From: Verrucomicrobiota bacterium
GTDB lineage: Bacteria > Verrucomicrobiota > Verrucomicrobiia > Limisphaerales > UBA9464
Direction: 5' to 3'
NCBI GenBank assembly: GCA_947471985.1
Contig: CANIZL010000075.1
Location: 1-34,019 of the forward strand
DNA: 34,019 nt
A program made the translations under genes and the position numbers. The notes under the pieces are model-generated. The model was not told the origin of the DNA. It saw nothing but the letters and a program-made list of their open reading frames with translations, and ran no database searches. Position 1 is the first letter of the stretch, and each line of letters opens with the position of its first letter. Positions 1 through 8,349 of this stretch are shown here, in pieces.

Positions 1-108
1 CAATTGACCGCCCAGTTTATCCGGGCGCTGCGCAACGGAATTATCCGCGCTCTGCGCTGGACGGCCGCCCTGAGCCACTTCCGCATTGCAATGAAAGCTT
101 ACCTGTGA
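1..108 (+). CDS. C-terminal end of an unidentified gene (partial)
   Basis: Frame 1 is open from the window edge to a TGA at 106-108 and encodes about 35 residues, basic and hydrophobic, ending in MKAYL. The start lies outside the window. I do not recognise the family. It may be the tail of a real gene or chance reading in a scarred mobile region, because repeats and a gene fragment follow directly. Confidence 0.25.
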   Translation, partial: QLTAQFIRALRNGIIRALRWTAALSHFRIAMKAYL

Positions 109-145
109 AACTAGACAGACACCGTTGGCCTGGAGCTGTATAGAC

Positions 146-182
146 TTTCCGCGGAGCGTCGAAAAAGCGAATTCTTATCAAT
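146..182 (+). repeat. 37-bp direct repeat, copy 1
   Basis: This segment is identical over 37 bp to 283-319. The repeat starts TTTCCGCGGAGCG and ends TTATCAAT. The two copies have the same orientation and bracket a fragment of yajC. Confidence 0.9.
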
Positions 183-282
183 AATTGCTCTTCATCGGCG
201 TGGTCTTCTGGTTGATGTTTGTCCGGCCCCAAAGCAAGAAGGCGGCGGAGCAGGCGGCGATCATCAAGCAGCTCAAGCGCAA
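183..282 (+). pseudogene. yajC: Internal fragment of preprotein translocase subunit YajC
   Basis: YajC is a small inner-membrane partner of SecDF. About 33 codons from 185 encode a hydrophobic segment (LLFIGVVFWLMFV), then RPQSKKAAEQ, then KQLKRN. This is the transmembrane segment and following RPQ-K-K signature of YajC. The match stops where the second 37-bp repeat begins, so the conserved Gly-Asp and beta-rich C-terminal part is missing, and there is no proper N-terminus. It is therefore a gene fragment, not a functional gene. The 37-bp repeats on both sides suggest insertion, duplication or an assembly join. Confidence 0.75.
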
Positions 283-319
283 TTTCCGCGGAGCGTCGAA
301 AAAGCGAATTCTTATCAAT
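283..319 (+). repeat. 37-bp direct repeat, copy 2
   Basis: Perfect second copy of the 37-bp sequence at 146-182, placed immediately after the yajC fragment and just outside the 3' end of the transposase gene. Confidence 0.9.
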
Positions 320-2281
320 GCCCCGGTTGTCAATGATCGTGATCTTCCACACCATGGCGCGCAGGACCCATTCATGAAAGGTTTTTGAGGGTTGGGCGTT
401 TTGAGAGAACGAATCGGAGGGCTGGGGTGCGGTGATTTTCCGCCATGGCGGATTGAAAATCAGTGGTCGTCAGATGGCGGGGTTTGGGTTGCTGACTTCG
501 CCAATGGATGAACAAGCTGTTGGCAAACCGGCGAAAGATGCCCAGGAGCAACATCCCCTGGTCGCTTTGGACCCGGCAACGGTCGTCGTGGTACGAAACG
601 TCGAGGCGCTGATGCAGGCCGCTTTCAATCCCCCAGCCATCACGGTTGATCTGGAGCCATTGAGACGCGTTGAGGCGTTCGGGTGGCAGGCTCGTGATCA
701 AGGCCACCGCTTCGTCTTTCCGACCCGAGGTTTGCCGCAGGAGACGCGCTCCCTGACGGGCAAAGGGAAAGCAGATGTTTTCCCCCGTCAGTTCGCCGGT
801 GGCGATACTGCGGTTTTCGTGACGCCCTTTATTTTTCCCCGCCCGCCTCGCCTGCGTCGAGGTGGGCCGGTCGAGGGGGGAAATCCGCTCGAGGAGCGGG
901 AATCTTTGCTTCGATGTTCGCCCGCAGGGTGGGCTGGTTGTCTTTGACGCTCAGGAGGTAGTCGCCACCGCCCTCCATCACGATCGCCCGGGCCGTCTCA
1001 GCCTGGGTATGCAAGGCATCGAGCACCACCACCCGTCCCACGAGGTCCAATGCCGGAATAAGTTGTTGCTGCGCCACGGGGATTTCGTTGGTCTTCTCAC
1101 TCACCACCGCGCTTCCAAGGTAGTATTGGCTGGGCACAGTGACGGCCGAGAGGATCGACGCGCCACTCCCGTGGCGGGGCTCTTTTCCATCCATCACCAC
1201 AATCTCGTTTTCCGGTGCCGGGCCGCGAACCCGGGCTTGAACCTCGCGCAACGCGGCATCCAAAGCGGCCGTGTCGATTCTGGCCAGAAACCGGCTGAAG
1301 GTCGCTTGCGACGGAGACGGGTAGCGGCCCTGGCGATTGGGGCGAATCCCCAGTTTGCGTCGCTGCCCCTGATTGAAACCACGGGCGAACTTCTCCAAAT
1401 CAGTCTGGCCTCGGGGCGCGTCACACAGCATGGCCAGGAGAATGATGGTGGCCAGCGTCCACCGGGGATACGACTCCACCCGCTCCCGGTATTCCGGCAG
1501 GGATTTAAAGTGCTCGGCCAAACCGCCAATGACTTTGGCCGAGACACTCGAGCGCGGGGGGACTTTAGCTTCGACCTGGGCAAACCGTGACTGGAGCACT
1601 TCGGCTTGGAGCGCCCGTGTGGCCCGGGGGATGAGTTCCTTGACGAAAAGCCGCTTGGGTTTGTCGTGGCGCACATAGTACTCGCGTCGACACCGACCCC
1701 AGCCATCGGTAAGGCCCAATTCCTTCCAACCACTGACCCGGTAACTCGTGCCAGAAAACTTTTCCGGATCAACAAACGTTTCAATGGCCACCACGGGATG
1801 TCCGTAACGATTTTCCCAATCCCGACCCAAACGCTGACAGACCAGCTTCAGGACTTTGGAAGCCAGATTGGGAACGCGGCCCTCCGGCAGGATGAGGAAG
1901 CGAGAGTTGTTGGTGATCAAACTCAGGCGCCGGCGCCGTTGTTCCGTCGTCCAACCAATCCATTGGTCGCGGTGGCGGAGATGTTTGGCCGCAGCGCTGA
2001 AAACGAGGATGGCCAGCCAATGGCCTTGCACATCGACGGCCAAATAATAGAGGCGTTCACCGACCGGTTTGAGGTCGCCGAGGTAGTGATGGGCTTGCAG
2101 CAGCTCGCCGATGCGCGGAAGTTCTTTAGGATCAGCGAGAACCACTTGAACCTCGTCCAGGACCTGCTGTTCGGCTCCGGCGGGCCGACGGAATGGTTTG
2201 GCCATCCCGGAAAACTAGAACGTTTATTGAGAGTTGTCCACCCCTAACAGGTAAACAACTTCAGTTCAATAACTTGTACAT
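320..2281 (-). mobile_element. ISAs1-family insertion sequence (approximate limits)
   Basis: The element is defined by its transposase gene on the minus strand. The ends are estimates: the left limit is the edge of the 37-bp repeat, and the right limit is where a truncated coding frame resumes at about 2282. I could not identify convincing terminal inverted repeats or a target-site duplication by eye. Confidence 0.5.
372..2205 (-). pseudogene. DruA (DUF4338)-ISAs1 transposase fusion, split by a frameshift
   Basis: The first frame (2205 down to 829, 458 aa) starts with a DUF4338/DruA-type domain at about residues 20-205, with the motifs HYLG, WIGW, NNSRFLIL and ETFVDPEKF. It continues with the ISAs1 N-terminal associated domain and the first part of a DDE catalytic domain (VVMDGK, then VVLDALHTQ, then VKDNQPT). 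It stops at a TAA at 829-831. Skipping one base there restores a frame that runs to the TGA at 372-374 and supplies the rest of the ISAs1 domain, including YLITSL-like ALITSL and the WGIESGLH motif that carries the catalytic Glu. The first frame alone lacks that Glu. The break lies in GAAAAATAAAGG (minus strand). Either the gene is dead, or the product depends on frameshifting; programmed shifting is not established for ISAs1 elements. DUF4338 fused to transposases differs from the multi-gene Druantia defence system, none of whose partner genes is present. Confidence 0.85.
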
Positions 2282-2764
2282 GCCAGAGAATGGGCCCTGC
2301 AGTCGCGCGCGGCCGAGCGGATACCGGACACCAATCGCGTCGCCGATCCCAACCGACGTGCCGTGCAATTCCGCCTCGCCAGCGTCGGCAATGAAGTGAA
2401 GCAACTGCAGTCCCAGCTCGGGCAACGGCTCGAAGCTCTCCTCGGTGCCACCCGCGCCGAATTATTGGCCGCCCCCTTGCAGGATCGCGCCCAACAGCTC
2501 ACGCCGCCCATCGGCGACGACGATGTCCTCCTCACCTATTACGCCGAACGGCGGTCCGACGGCACGATTCAGCACTTTCTCCGCTTCGATGACGCCGCCC
2601 GGACCATCATGTATCAGTATCCGGTGGCGTTTATCCGACCGGAACAGGGTATGACGGACGGCGAATCCCACTCGATCAGCGGCCTCAAATTCCCGCTCGA
2701 TCCCGAATCCCCCCTCTGGAGCTACCGGCACCTCTTCGGCGACCAGCCCTTGCTGACGGAATGA
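2282..2764 (+). pseudogene. 3' remnant of a gene truncated at the insertion-sequence border
   Basis: A frame opens at about 2273 after an in-frame TAA, with no good start codon before a GTG at 2363. It runs about 160 codons to the TGA at 2762-2764. Plausible coding sequence lies upstream of the GTG, which suggests that the 5' part was lost when the neighbouring insertion sequence arrived. The product is hydrophilic, with an N-terminal Gln/Leu-rich stretch that could be coiled coil (VKQLQSQLGQRLEALL). I do not recognise a family. A 133-aa protein from the GTG is possible but I see no strong ribosome-binding site. Confidence 0.45.
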
Positions 2765-2793
2765 GGCCAACTGCCTCGCACTGAACCGTCACC

Positions 2794-4206
2794 TCACGGG
2801 ATCGTCGCACGATAGAATCGGGTCGGCCCATCGCCGACGGGATCGGTGATGGAGAAGACCCCGTTGGCGTCGGAGAGGACTTGGGCGAAGGGGCTCCAGG
2901 TGGTCAACTGGGTTGAAGTCAGCACCTCGTACTTCGTGCCCGGACTGCCGTTCCAGACCGCTAGGACGCTACCGGCGGGACGAGCGGTGACAGCGACCGT
3001 CCGGGGATAGAGCGGCAGCGTGATCGAAAACAGCACTCCCTTGCTGGCCGCACCGCCCAAGCGGGCTGTTCCGATCAATCCGTTCGCCGAACGGATCAAG
3101 CGACTTCCTACGAGTTGGCTTCCATCCAGCTGGCCGGTGAATTTTCGTAACGTGGCAAAGCCGGTACCGTCGGTCCGCACCTTGAAGACCGTCCCGCACC
3201 CCTGCGGGCAAACCGAGTCAGCGGCCCCGCCCAGGAAGGTGGTGCCATAAAGTGTGTCGTGATCCAGGATCAAGCTGGTGGATGGGGCCGCACCGCCCTC
3301 GGCACCCGTGAAGTAATGGAGGACTTGGTAGCCGGTGCCGTCCGTCCGGACCTTAAAAACGGTGCCTCCCGGATCCTGCCCACCGATCACAGTGCAGCCG
3401 TAAAGAGTCTCACCCGCCTGGGTGAGCTCGCCGATTGGATTGGTGCCGTGATCCGCTGTGCCCGGGGCGCCGTACGACTTGATCGGTTCAAAACCAGTTC
3501 CATCGGTGCGAATTCGGAAGAGGGTGCCCGCCCCATACGTTCCGCCGTTCATGGTGGTCCCGTAGAGAAGTGAATTCACCAGGACCAAGCCCCCGTTGGG
3601 GTTCATTCCGGTGCCCGAACCCAAGTGCTTGAGCACCACAAAATCGCTGCCGTCCAATCCGATCCGGAAAATTGTCCCGCGATTGGAAAGGCCGCCGGAT
3701 ACAGTCGTCCCGAAGAGAAAGGATCCGGATCGAACCGGAGGCGAGGGTTGGTCTCCGTCGGCACCTCCGGTGAACGTCTTGAGCACTTGGAAATCGCTGC
3801 CGTCCGTCTTCACCCGGAACACGGAACCGTACCAGGACGAATTCTGCCCGGCCGTGGTTCCGTAGAGGGTGTTGTCGGCCAGGACCATGCTGCCGTTCGG
3901 ATTGAGTCCTTCATTATAGGTGAATCGGTGGAGGACCGTGAAATTGCCGCCGTCGGCGTTGATTCGGAAAAGCGTCCCGGCCTCCCCGCCTTCCGACGTC
4001 GTGGTTCCGTAAACGGTCGAGCCATCCGCGGTGAGTCCGCCACTTGGGTAGGCGCCCTCCGGCCCGAAAAAATCATGCAGAACCGTGAACTCCTGGGCTC
4101 GCCCCCGCCCGCTCTGAAGGAAGAGGAACCCGACGAGCAGCAGTTGCCAAAATGGCCGCGACTTTGCGGGAAACGGAGCGCCGATGGCTGCTGGTAGGAG
4201 TTTCAT
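2794..4206 (-). CDS. Secreted GloVer tandem-repeat protein
   Basis: This 470-aa protein begins with a basic segment and a hydrophobic stretch (FWQLLLVGFLFL) ending near RAQ, a likely signal peptide. The body from about residue 40 to 400 is made of tandem repeats of about 50 residues with the recurring pattern 'F-VLH-F', 'G--P-GGL', 'LYGTT--GG' and 'GT-F-I--DG'. This is the GloVer 'choice-of-anchor' repeat known from Verrucomicrobia and Gloeobacter, probably a beta-propeller-like surface domain. The last 70 residues form an Ig-like C-terminal domain ending in RFYRATIP, common in secreted Verrucomicrobia proteins. No enzyme motif is visible; a cell-surface binding role is inference. The ATG at 4206 fits the signal peptide, though no clear Shine-Dalgarno is seen. 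Confidence 0.85.
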   Translation of the reverse strand: MKLLPAAIGAPFPAKSRPFWQLLLVGFLFLQSGRGRAQEFTVLHDFFGPEGAYPSGGLTADGSTVYGTTTSEGGEAGTLFRINADGGNFTVLHRFTYNEGLNPNGSMVLADNTLYGTTAGQNSSWYGSVFRVKTDGSDFQVLKTFTGGADGDQPSPPVRSGSFLFGTTVSGGLSNRGTIFRIGLDGSDFVVLKHLGSGTGMNPNGGLVLVNSLLYGTTMNGGTYGAGTLFRIRTDGTGFEPIKSYGAPGTADHGTNPIGELTQAGETLYGCTVIGGQDPGGTVFKVRTDGTGYQVLHYFTGAEGGAAPSTSLILDHDTLYGTTFLGGAADSVCPQGCGTVFKVRTDGTGFATLRKFTGQLDGSQLVGSRLIRSANGLIGTARLGGAASKGVLFSITLPLYPRTVAVTARPAGSVLAVWNGSPGTKYEVLTSTQLTTWSPFAQVLSDANGVFSITDPVGDGPTRFYRATIP

Positions 4207-4647
4207 AATGGTCGGGCATCTTTGAGGTTTCGCTTATGCGAGTCAAACCGGGTGAACGGTCGGGAGGCCTCCCGGAATCCGGATCCCAGATCCGAAAGCC
4301 GCGGCCGAAAGCGCACGACCTTCACGGTACTCTTGTGAAGAATTATCAATTCAGGCGGTACACCGCTCACCAATCCTTGGCGAAACTCCAACCGCCCCCG
4401 CTCGGGACAGCCAATCGGCCAGCCGGTCCCGTACCGCTGACTTTCCAGTCGGCGAGTCGGTCCGCCTTAGTGCGCCCGCCAGCGGGTAGATGCCTCGCCA
4501 ACCGAGACGTCAGCGGTACATCCCGGCTGGCTGCGGGGCGGTGACCTCCGCCACTCCGGCGGTAAGCAGGAGCTTCCGATCCGCTACAACCCCGTTCGCC
4601 AAAGGTGACAACGGGGACGCGAAGGCGCATGCCACCCGGAGTTGCGG
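4207..4647. other. Intergenic region with a palindromic repeat
   Basis: This is 440 bp between two minus-strand genes. It contains the paired palindromic repeat at 4431-4519. I see no credible gene in the rest. Confidence 0.6.
4431..4519. repeat. REP-like palindromic repeat pair, copy A
   Basis: The unit GTACCGCTGAC-TTTCCA-GTCGGC (4431-4453) is followed by an inverted relative at 4497-4519 (GCCAACCGAGAC then GTCAGCGGTAC). The 11-bp arms are exact inverted complements, so the pair can form a large hairpin. The same units occur at 25873-25967 and 27390-27484, there in the opposite order. Confidence 0.85.
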
Positions 4648-7248
4648 CTAATCATCATCCACCGTCATTCGACGCACAAAACCCGCGCGCATCGGTGAGG
4701 GCGCGGCGGAACTCTCCCCGCGGACGGAACGCCAGACGATTTCGTTCAGCAGCAGATCGTCGGCCGCATCCTCCTTGGAAAAATTCATCCGATCGGAAAG
4801 TGTCTGCCCCCACGCGTTTCGGGGATTGAGCTGATGGAGATCGACCCGCGCCGGTTCGGCGGTGTAGGGCCGCGTATCCAAATGGGGTCCAAAGCAGGCC
4901 AGCATCGGCGCGGCCGCCGCATCAAATTGGCTCATCGGCCGCATGCCGAGGATCAACTCCATCGTCCGCAGCATGCTGCTGGTGGAATAGAGCGATGAAT
5001 CCACCGTGCCGCGCCGCACGTGGGGGCTGATCACATACGCAATCGTGCGGTGCGCATCGACGTGGTCGGGACCGTTTTGGGCGTCGTCTTCCACAACGAA
5101 AATCGCCGTCTCGGACCAGAAACGCGAGCGACTGATGGCTTCGACGACCCGGCCGAGGGCCAGATCGTTATCGGCGAGATAGGCCGTGGGAGTGGGTTTG
5201 CCCGCACTGGTGCCGGCTGTGTGGTCATTGGGCAGCCGGAGAATCTGCAAGCGGGGCAGGTTGCCTTCCCGCTCGAAGCGCTGGAGCTCCGCGATGAAGC
5301 GATCCGCCCGGGATTGATCCGGGTAATCCATGTCAAAGCTCCGGAAGCCGGGATCGATGTGTCCCTGGAGCGTCGGGAGTAAGGTAAATCCCGGGGCGTT
5401 CGTGGTGGGTCCGTTGTTCACAAACTCGCCGTAACTTCGGTAACTGATGCCCGCCTGGCGGGCCCGATCCCAGAGGTATCCACCGGCGGGTTCCGCAATC
5501 TTAAAGCGGCCTTCACTGGGATAGGCGTATTTATGGCCCTGGTTATGGCCGTAGCTCAGCGGCCACATTTTCTCCACGTAGTCGGTCGCATAGGCGCCCA
5601 TCGACCATTCATGACCATCCGCGCTCACTTCGCTTTCCACGTAGAAGTTGTCGAGCAGCACAAATTCACGAGCGAGTTTGTGGTGGTTGGGTGTTATCGC
5701 CTCCGGAAAGATGCAGAGGCTGGGATCCCCGTTGCCTTGGGGAAGATCTCCCAGGACCTGATCGTAGGTACGGTTTTCCTTGATAATATAGATACAGTTC
5801 CGGATGGGCGAGGGATCACCCACGCGCAGCGGAATGGGGTGGCCCGCCGCCAACGGCGTTCGTTGAGGTGCCGGCCGACAGCGATAGACCCGGGCCGTAT
5901 AATCCCGCAGCTGCTTTTCAAAGGTTTCGCGATCCGGTAAGTCGATCAACTCCAGGGTTCCGGAGAACAAACTGCCGATGTATTCCTCCATGACCTCCGG
6001 CGCTTCGCGGCCTGGTTGGGGCCCATAACGATTGGCCCGAGACGCCACCCCCTTGCCGTTCGTGACCAGCAAACGTCGGCCATCGGGACTGACCCGCACG
6101 GACGTGGGATACCACCCCACCGGGATGAATCCGAGGGATTGGCTGCGGCCGATGTCGTGGACGTCGAAAACCGCCACCGCGTTAATATTGGCATTGGCCA
6201 CAAACAGGAGGCTCTCGTCCGGGGTCAACGCCAGGCTGTTGGGGGTGGATCCGGGTAGGCCGTCCGGATCGAGTTCGCCGGTCAAGGTTTCGACGGTGCG
6301 TCCGGTGTCCGTATCGAGCACGGTCACGGTGTTGCGGTTGGCATTTGCCACAAAAAGAAATCGTCCGGAGCGGGTCAGGACCATTTCGTTGGGGTGCTCC
6401 TGAGTGGGCCATCGGGCAATGGCTTCGTGCGTGCCGAGGTCGATCACCGCCACCGCGGCCTGTCCCCAGAGGCTCACGTACAGTCGCTGCCGGGCGCTGT
6501 CCACGACACAGCTGTAGGGGTAGGGGGCGTCGCGGTTTAGCACATCCAGCAGCGCCCGGGCCCGCTTGGTAATCGACTCATCATCCAAATCCCGCCACGG
6601 ATCATCCTGCCCGGTCCGGGTGGTCGCCGCCCGGGGGCCCAGCAGGAGTTCGAGCGGCTTGGTCGCGGGATTCTCCAGGGAAACGTCGTTGATGGATTGG
6701 CCCAGGACGTTGGCGACATACAGGTGATGACCGTCGGCACTCAGCGCTATTCCGGCGGGGATACCGCGTTCCTCCGCCGCGCGGAGGGCGATGGTTTCGG
6801 GGTGGGATAACAGTCCGTTTTCGAAATCAAAGGCATGGACGACTTCCTTTCCGGCGCCACTGGCGTACAGCCGGCTGCCGGTTGAGTTGAACGTGAGCCC
6901 ATAAAAGGCCTCTTCCACCCCGACGCGAGAGATCACCCGGCGGGCGCGCAGATCCACCACCACGATTTCATGCGGGCCATTCCCACAGTGCAACACGGCC
7001 GCATACCGGCCGCCGGGATGAATCACCAGGTTGACCGGAAAATCGCCGAGCGGGATTTGTTTCCCGACGGGATCGAGGGACCATTGATTCGGCAGCAGCA
7101 CGCCGCCGCCGACCCGCGGCCCGGGCCACTGAATTTTCGCGGCGGAATTGTTGGGCAGAGTTCGCGACGCCGCGTGGTCCAGCTTACATCCAGCCAGCAA
7201 GGAGATTCCCGCGATTAATAATCGCCGGAGTAAGGGACGCTTTAACAT
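4648..7248 (-). CDS. Lipoprotein with YncE-like beta-propeller and phosphoesterase domain
   Basis: From the ATG at 7248 the product has 866 aa. The frame is open further upstream, but this start places a signal peptide with a lipobox (SLLAGC) directly at the N-terminus, so export and lipid anchoring are likely. Residues about 40-430 are a YncE-like seven-bladed propeller, with repeated 'VVDL', 'LYVSLWG', 'LFVANAN-NTVTVLD' strands. Residues about 480-830 are a phosphoesterase domain of the acid phosphatase/phospholipase C superfamily (PF04185-like): KENRTYDQ near residue 486, then VESEVSADGHEW, then a metal-site-like VEDDAQNGPDHVDAH near residue 720-733. The substrate cannot be read from sequence. 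It is divergent from the pseudopilin gene, with about 140 bp between starts. A secreted role in phosphate release is inference. Confidence 0.88.
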   Translation of the reverse strand: MLKRPLLRRLLIAGISLLAGCKLDHAASRTLPNNSAAKIQWPGPRVGGGVLLPNQWSLDPVGKQIPLGDFPVNLVIHPGGRYAAVLHCGNGPHEIVVVDLRARRVISRVGVEEAFYGLTFNSTGSRLYASGAGKEVVHAFDFENGLLSHPETIALRAAEERGIPAGIALSADGHHLYVANVLGQSINDVSLENPATKPLELLLGPRAATTRTGQDDPWRDLDDESITKRARALLDVLNRDAPYPYSCVVDSARQRLYVSLWGQAAVAVIDLGTHEAIARWPTQEHPNEMVLTRSGRFLFVANANRNTVTVLDTDTGRTVETLTGELDPDGLPGSTPNSLALTPDESLLFVANANINAVAVFDVHDIGRSQSLGFIPVGWYPTSVRVSPDGRRLLVTNGKGVASRANRYGPQPGREAPEVMEEYIGSLFSGTLELIDLPDRETFEKQLRDYTARVYRCRPAPQRTPLAAGHPIPLRVGDPSPIRNCIYIIKENRTYDQVLGDLPQGNGDPSLCIFPEAITPNHHKLAREFVLLDNFYVESEVSADGHEWSMGAYATDYVEKMWPLSYGHNQGHKYAYPSEGRFKIAEPAGGYLWDRARQAGISYRSYGEFVNNGPTTNAPGFTLLPTLQGHIDPGFRSFDMDYPDQSRADRFIAELQRFEREGNLPRLQILRLPNDHTAGTSAGKPTPTAYLADNDLALGRVVEAISRSRFWSETAIFVVEDDAQNGPDHVDAHRTIAYVISPHVRRGTVDSSLYSTSSMLRTMELILGMRPMSQFDAAAAPMLACFGPHLDTRPYTAEPARVDLHQLNPRNAWGQTLSDRMNFSKEDAADDLLLNEIVWRSVRGESSAAPSPMRAGFVRRMTVDDD

Positions 7249-7390
7249 AGGTAGATATAAAGATTGAGCCATAACGCCTCGCCCAGGCCAAGGGCAAGTG
7301 ACGGCTGGGTGAATTGCCGTCCGGCCAGCCGTAGCCGGATCGTCATGCATCCGGCGCACGAATGTCAATTACGCCCGGCACGGGTTGGCG

Positions 7391-8245
7391 ATGCGAGTAT
7401 CCATCCCGGAATCTCCGCTCAGCTCGAGAAGGTGTGTCCCCCGTGGCTTCACCTTGATTGAACTCTTGGTAGTCATCGCGATCATCGCCATCCTCGCCGG
7501 ACTGCTGCTTCCCGCGCTCGCCACCGCCAAGGAAAAGGGCCGGCGCGCGGTGTGTCTGAGCAATCTCCATCAGATCTCGCTGGGAACCACGCTCTATTCG
7601 CAGGACAATCGGGACTCGTTTCATTACTACAACACGTCGGATGGAGTGCCGACCGTTCCCAACGGCGGACAATGGAGTTTGTCACCGGATCGCCCGGATC
7701 TCATTGATATCCAGAATCCCGCGCATCTGACGATCGCCTATTGGGGGGTGCCCTATGCCAACTACTTTGGCGGCGCACGCCGGGTATTTCGCTGCCCGTC
7801 GGCCCGGATCGTCGACGAATGGCGGGAGCTGGGTTTGGCGTTTCCGAGTGAGTACTGGTTGAACTCCAGCTACGGCATCAATCGATTTGTGGCGCTGACG
7901 CCCCCCACGCCGCTCGTCGCGGAGCCGGATCACGCCCGGCGAATTTCCGACCTGCCCAGTCCGCAAACCACGGTTTTCGCTCAGGATTCCGCCGAGCAGC
8001 GTTGCGAGGGTCCCGAGGATACGCTGGGGGTGTTCCCGGGCTACAACGAGTGCCTGGTGCAATGGAAATACAAGCTGGCCGGCTTTTATCCCGGGAAAAA
8101 GATGGAATTTGAATGGTTCCGACACTCGCGGCAATGCGCCACGCTGTGGGTTCCGGGCAATGTTTCGACGATTCCCTATACGGCCCGTGGAGTCGATTAC
8201 CGGTGGTATACCGGCGACACCCCGCTGGACCCGCCCCGCTTTTAG
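7391..8245 (+). CDS. Type II secretion-like pseudopilin (prepilin-type N-terminal methylation protein)
   Basis: The protein has 284 aa from the ATG at 7391; an in-frame TTG lies 6 bp upstream. A short basic leader ends in RG, followed by [18 protein letters not shown] and then LLLPAL. This is the canonical prepilin peptidase site and hydrophobic N-helix with Glu at mature position 5. The C-terminal part is the globular type typical of Verrucomicrobia/Planctomycetes pseudopilins ([14 protein letters not shown] early, then about 200 variable residues with several Cys). These proteins are numerous in this phylum and usually not in a secretion operon. The individual function is unknown. It precedes the LamG/PhoD gene by 104 bp on the same strand. 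Confidence 0.92.
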   Translation: MRVSIPESPLSSRRCVPRGFTLIELLVVIAIIAILAGLLLPALATAKEKGRRAVCLSNLHQISLGTTLYSQDNRDSFHYYNTSDGVPTVPNGGQWSLSPDRPDLIDIQNPAHLTIAYWGVPYANYFGGARRVFRCPSARIVDEWRELGLAFPSEYWLNSSYGINRFVALTPPTPLVAEPDHARRISDLPSPQTTVFAQDSAEQRCEGPEDTLGVFPGYNECLVQWKYKLAGFYPGKKMEFEWFRHSRQCATLWVPGNVSTIPYTARGVDYRWYTGDTPLDPPRF

Positions 8246-8349
8246 TCCGGTGATACGCAATTGTTACGGTGACCGCATCTGCCCGTCACAGAGATCCACC
8301 TCCCTTCCCCCCGAAATATTAATCCGCCGTCTCCACTGCTGAGGACTCC

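Noticed and set aside
829..2205. A Druantia defence system because of the DruA-like domain
   Set aside because: The domain is fused to a transposase and no other Druantia gene is present.
8246..8349. A Pho box upstream of the PhoD gene
   Set aside because: Short GTGAC/GTCAC and CGGTGA repeats are present but do not form the two 11-bp direct repeats of a known Pho box.
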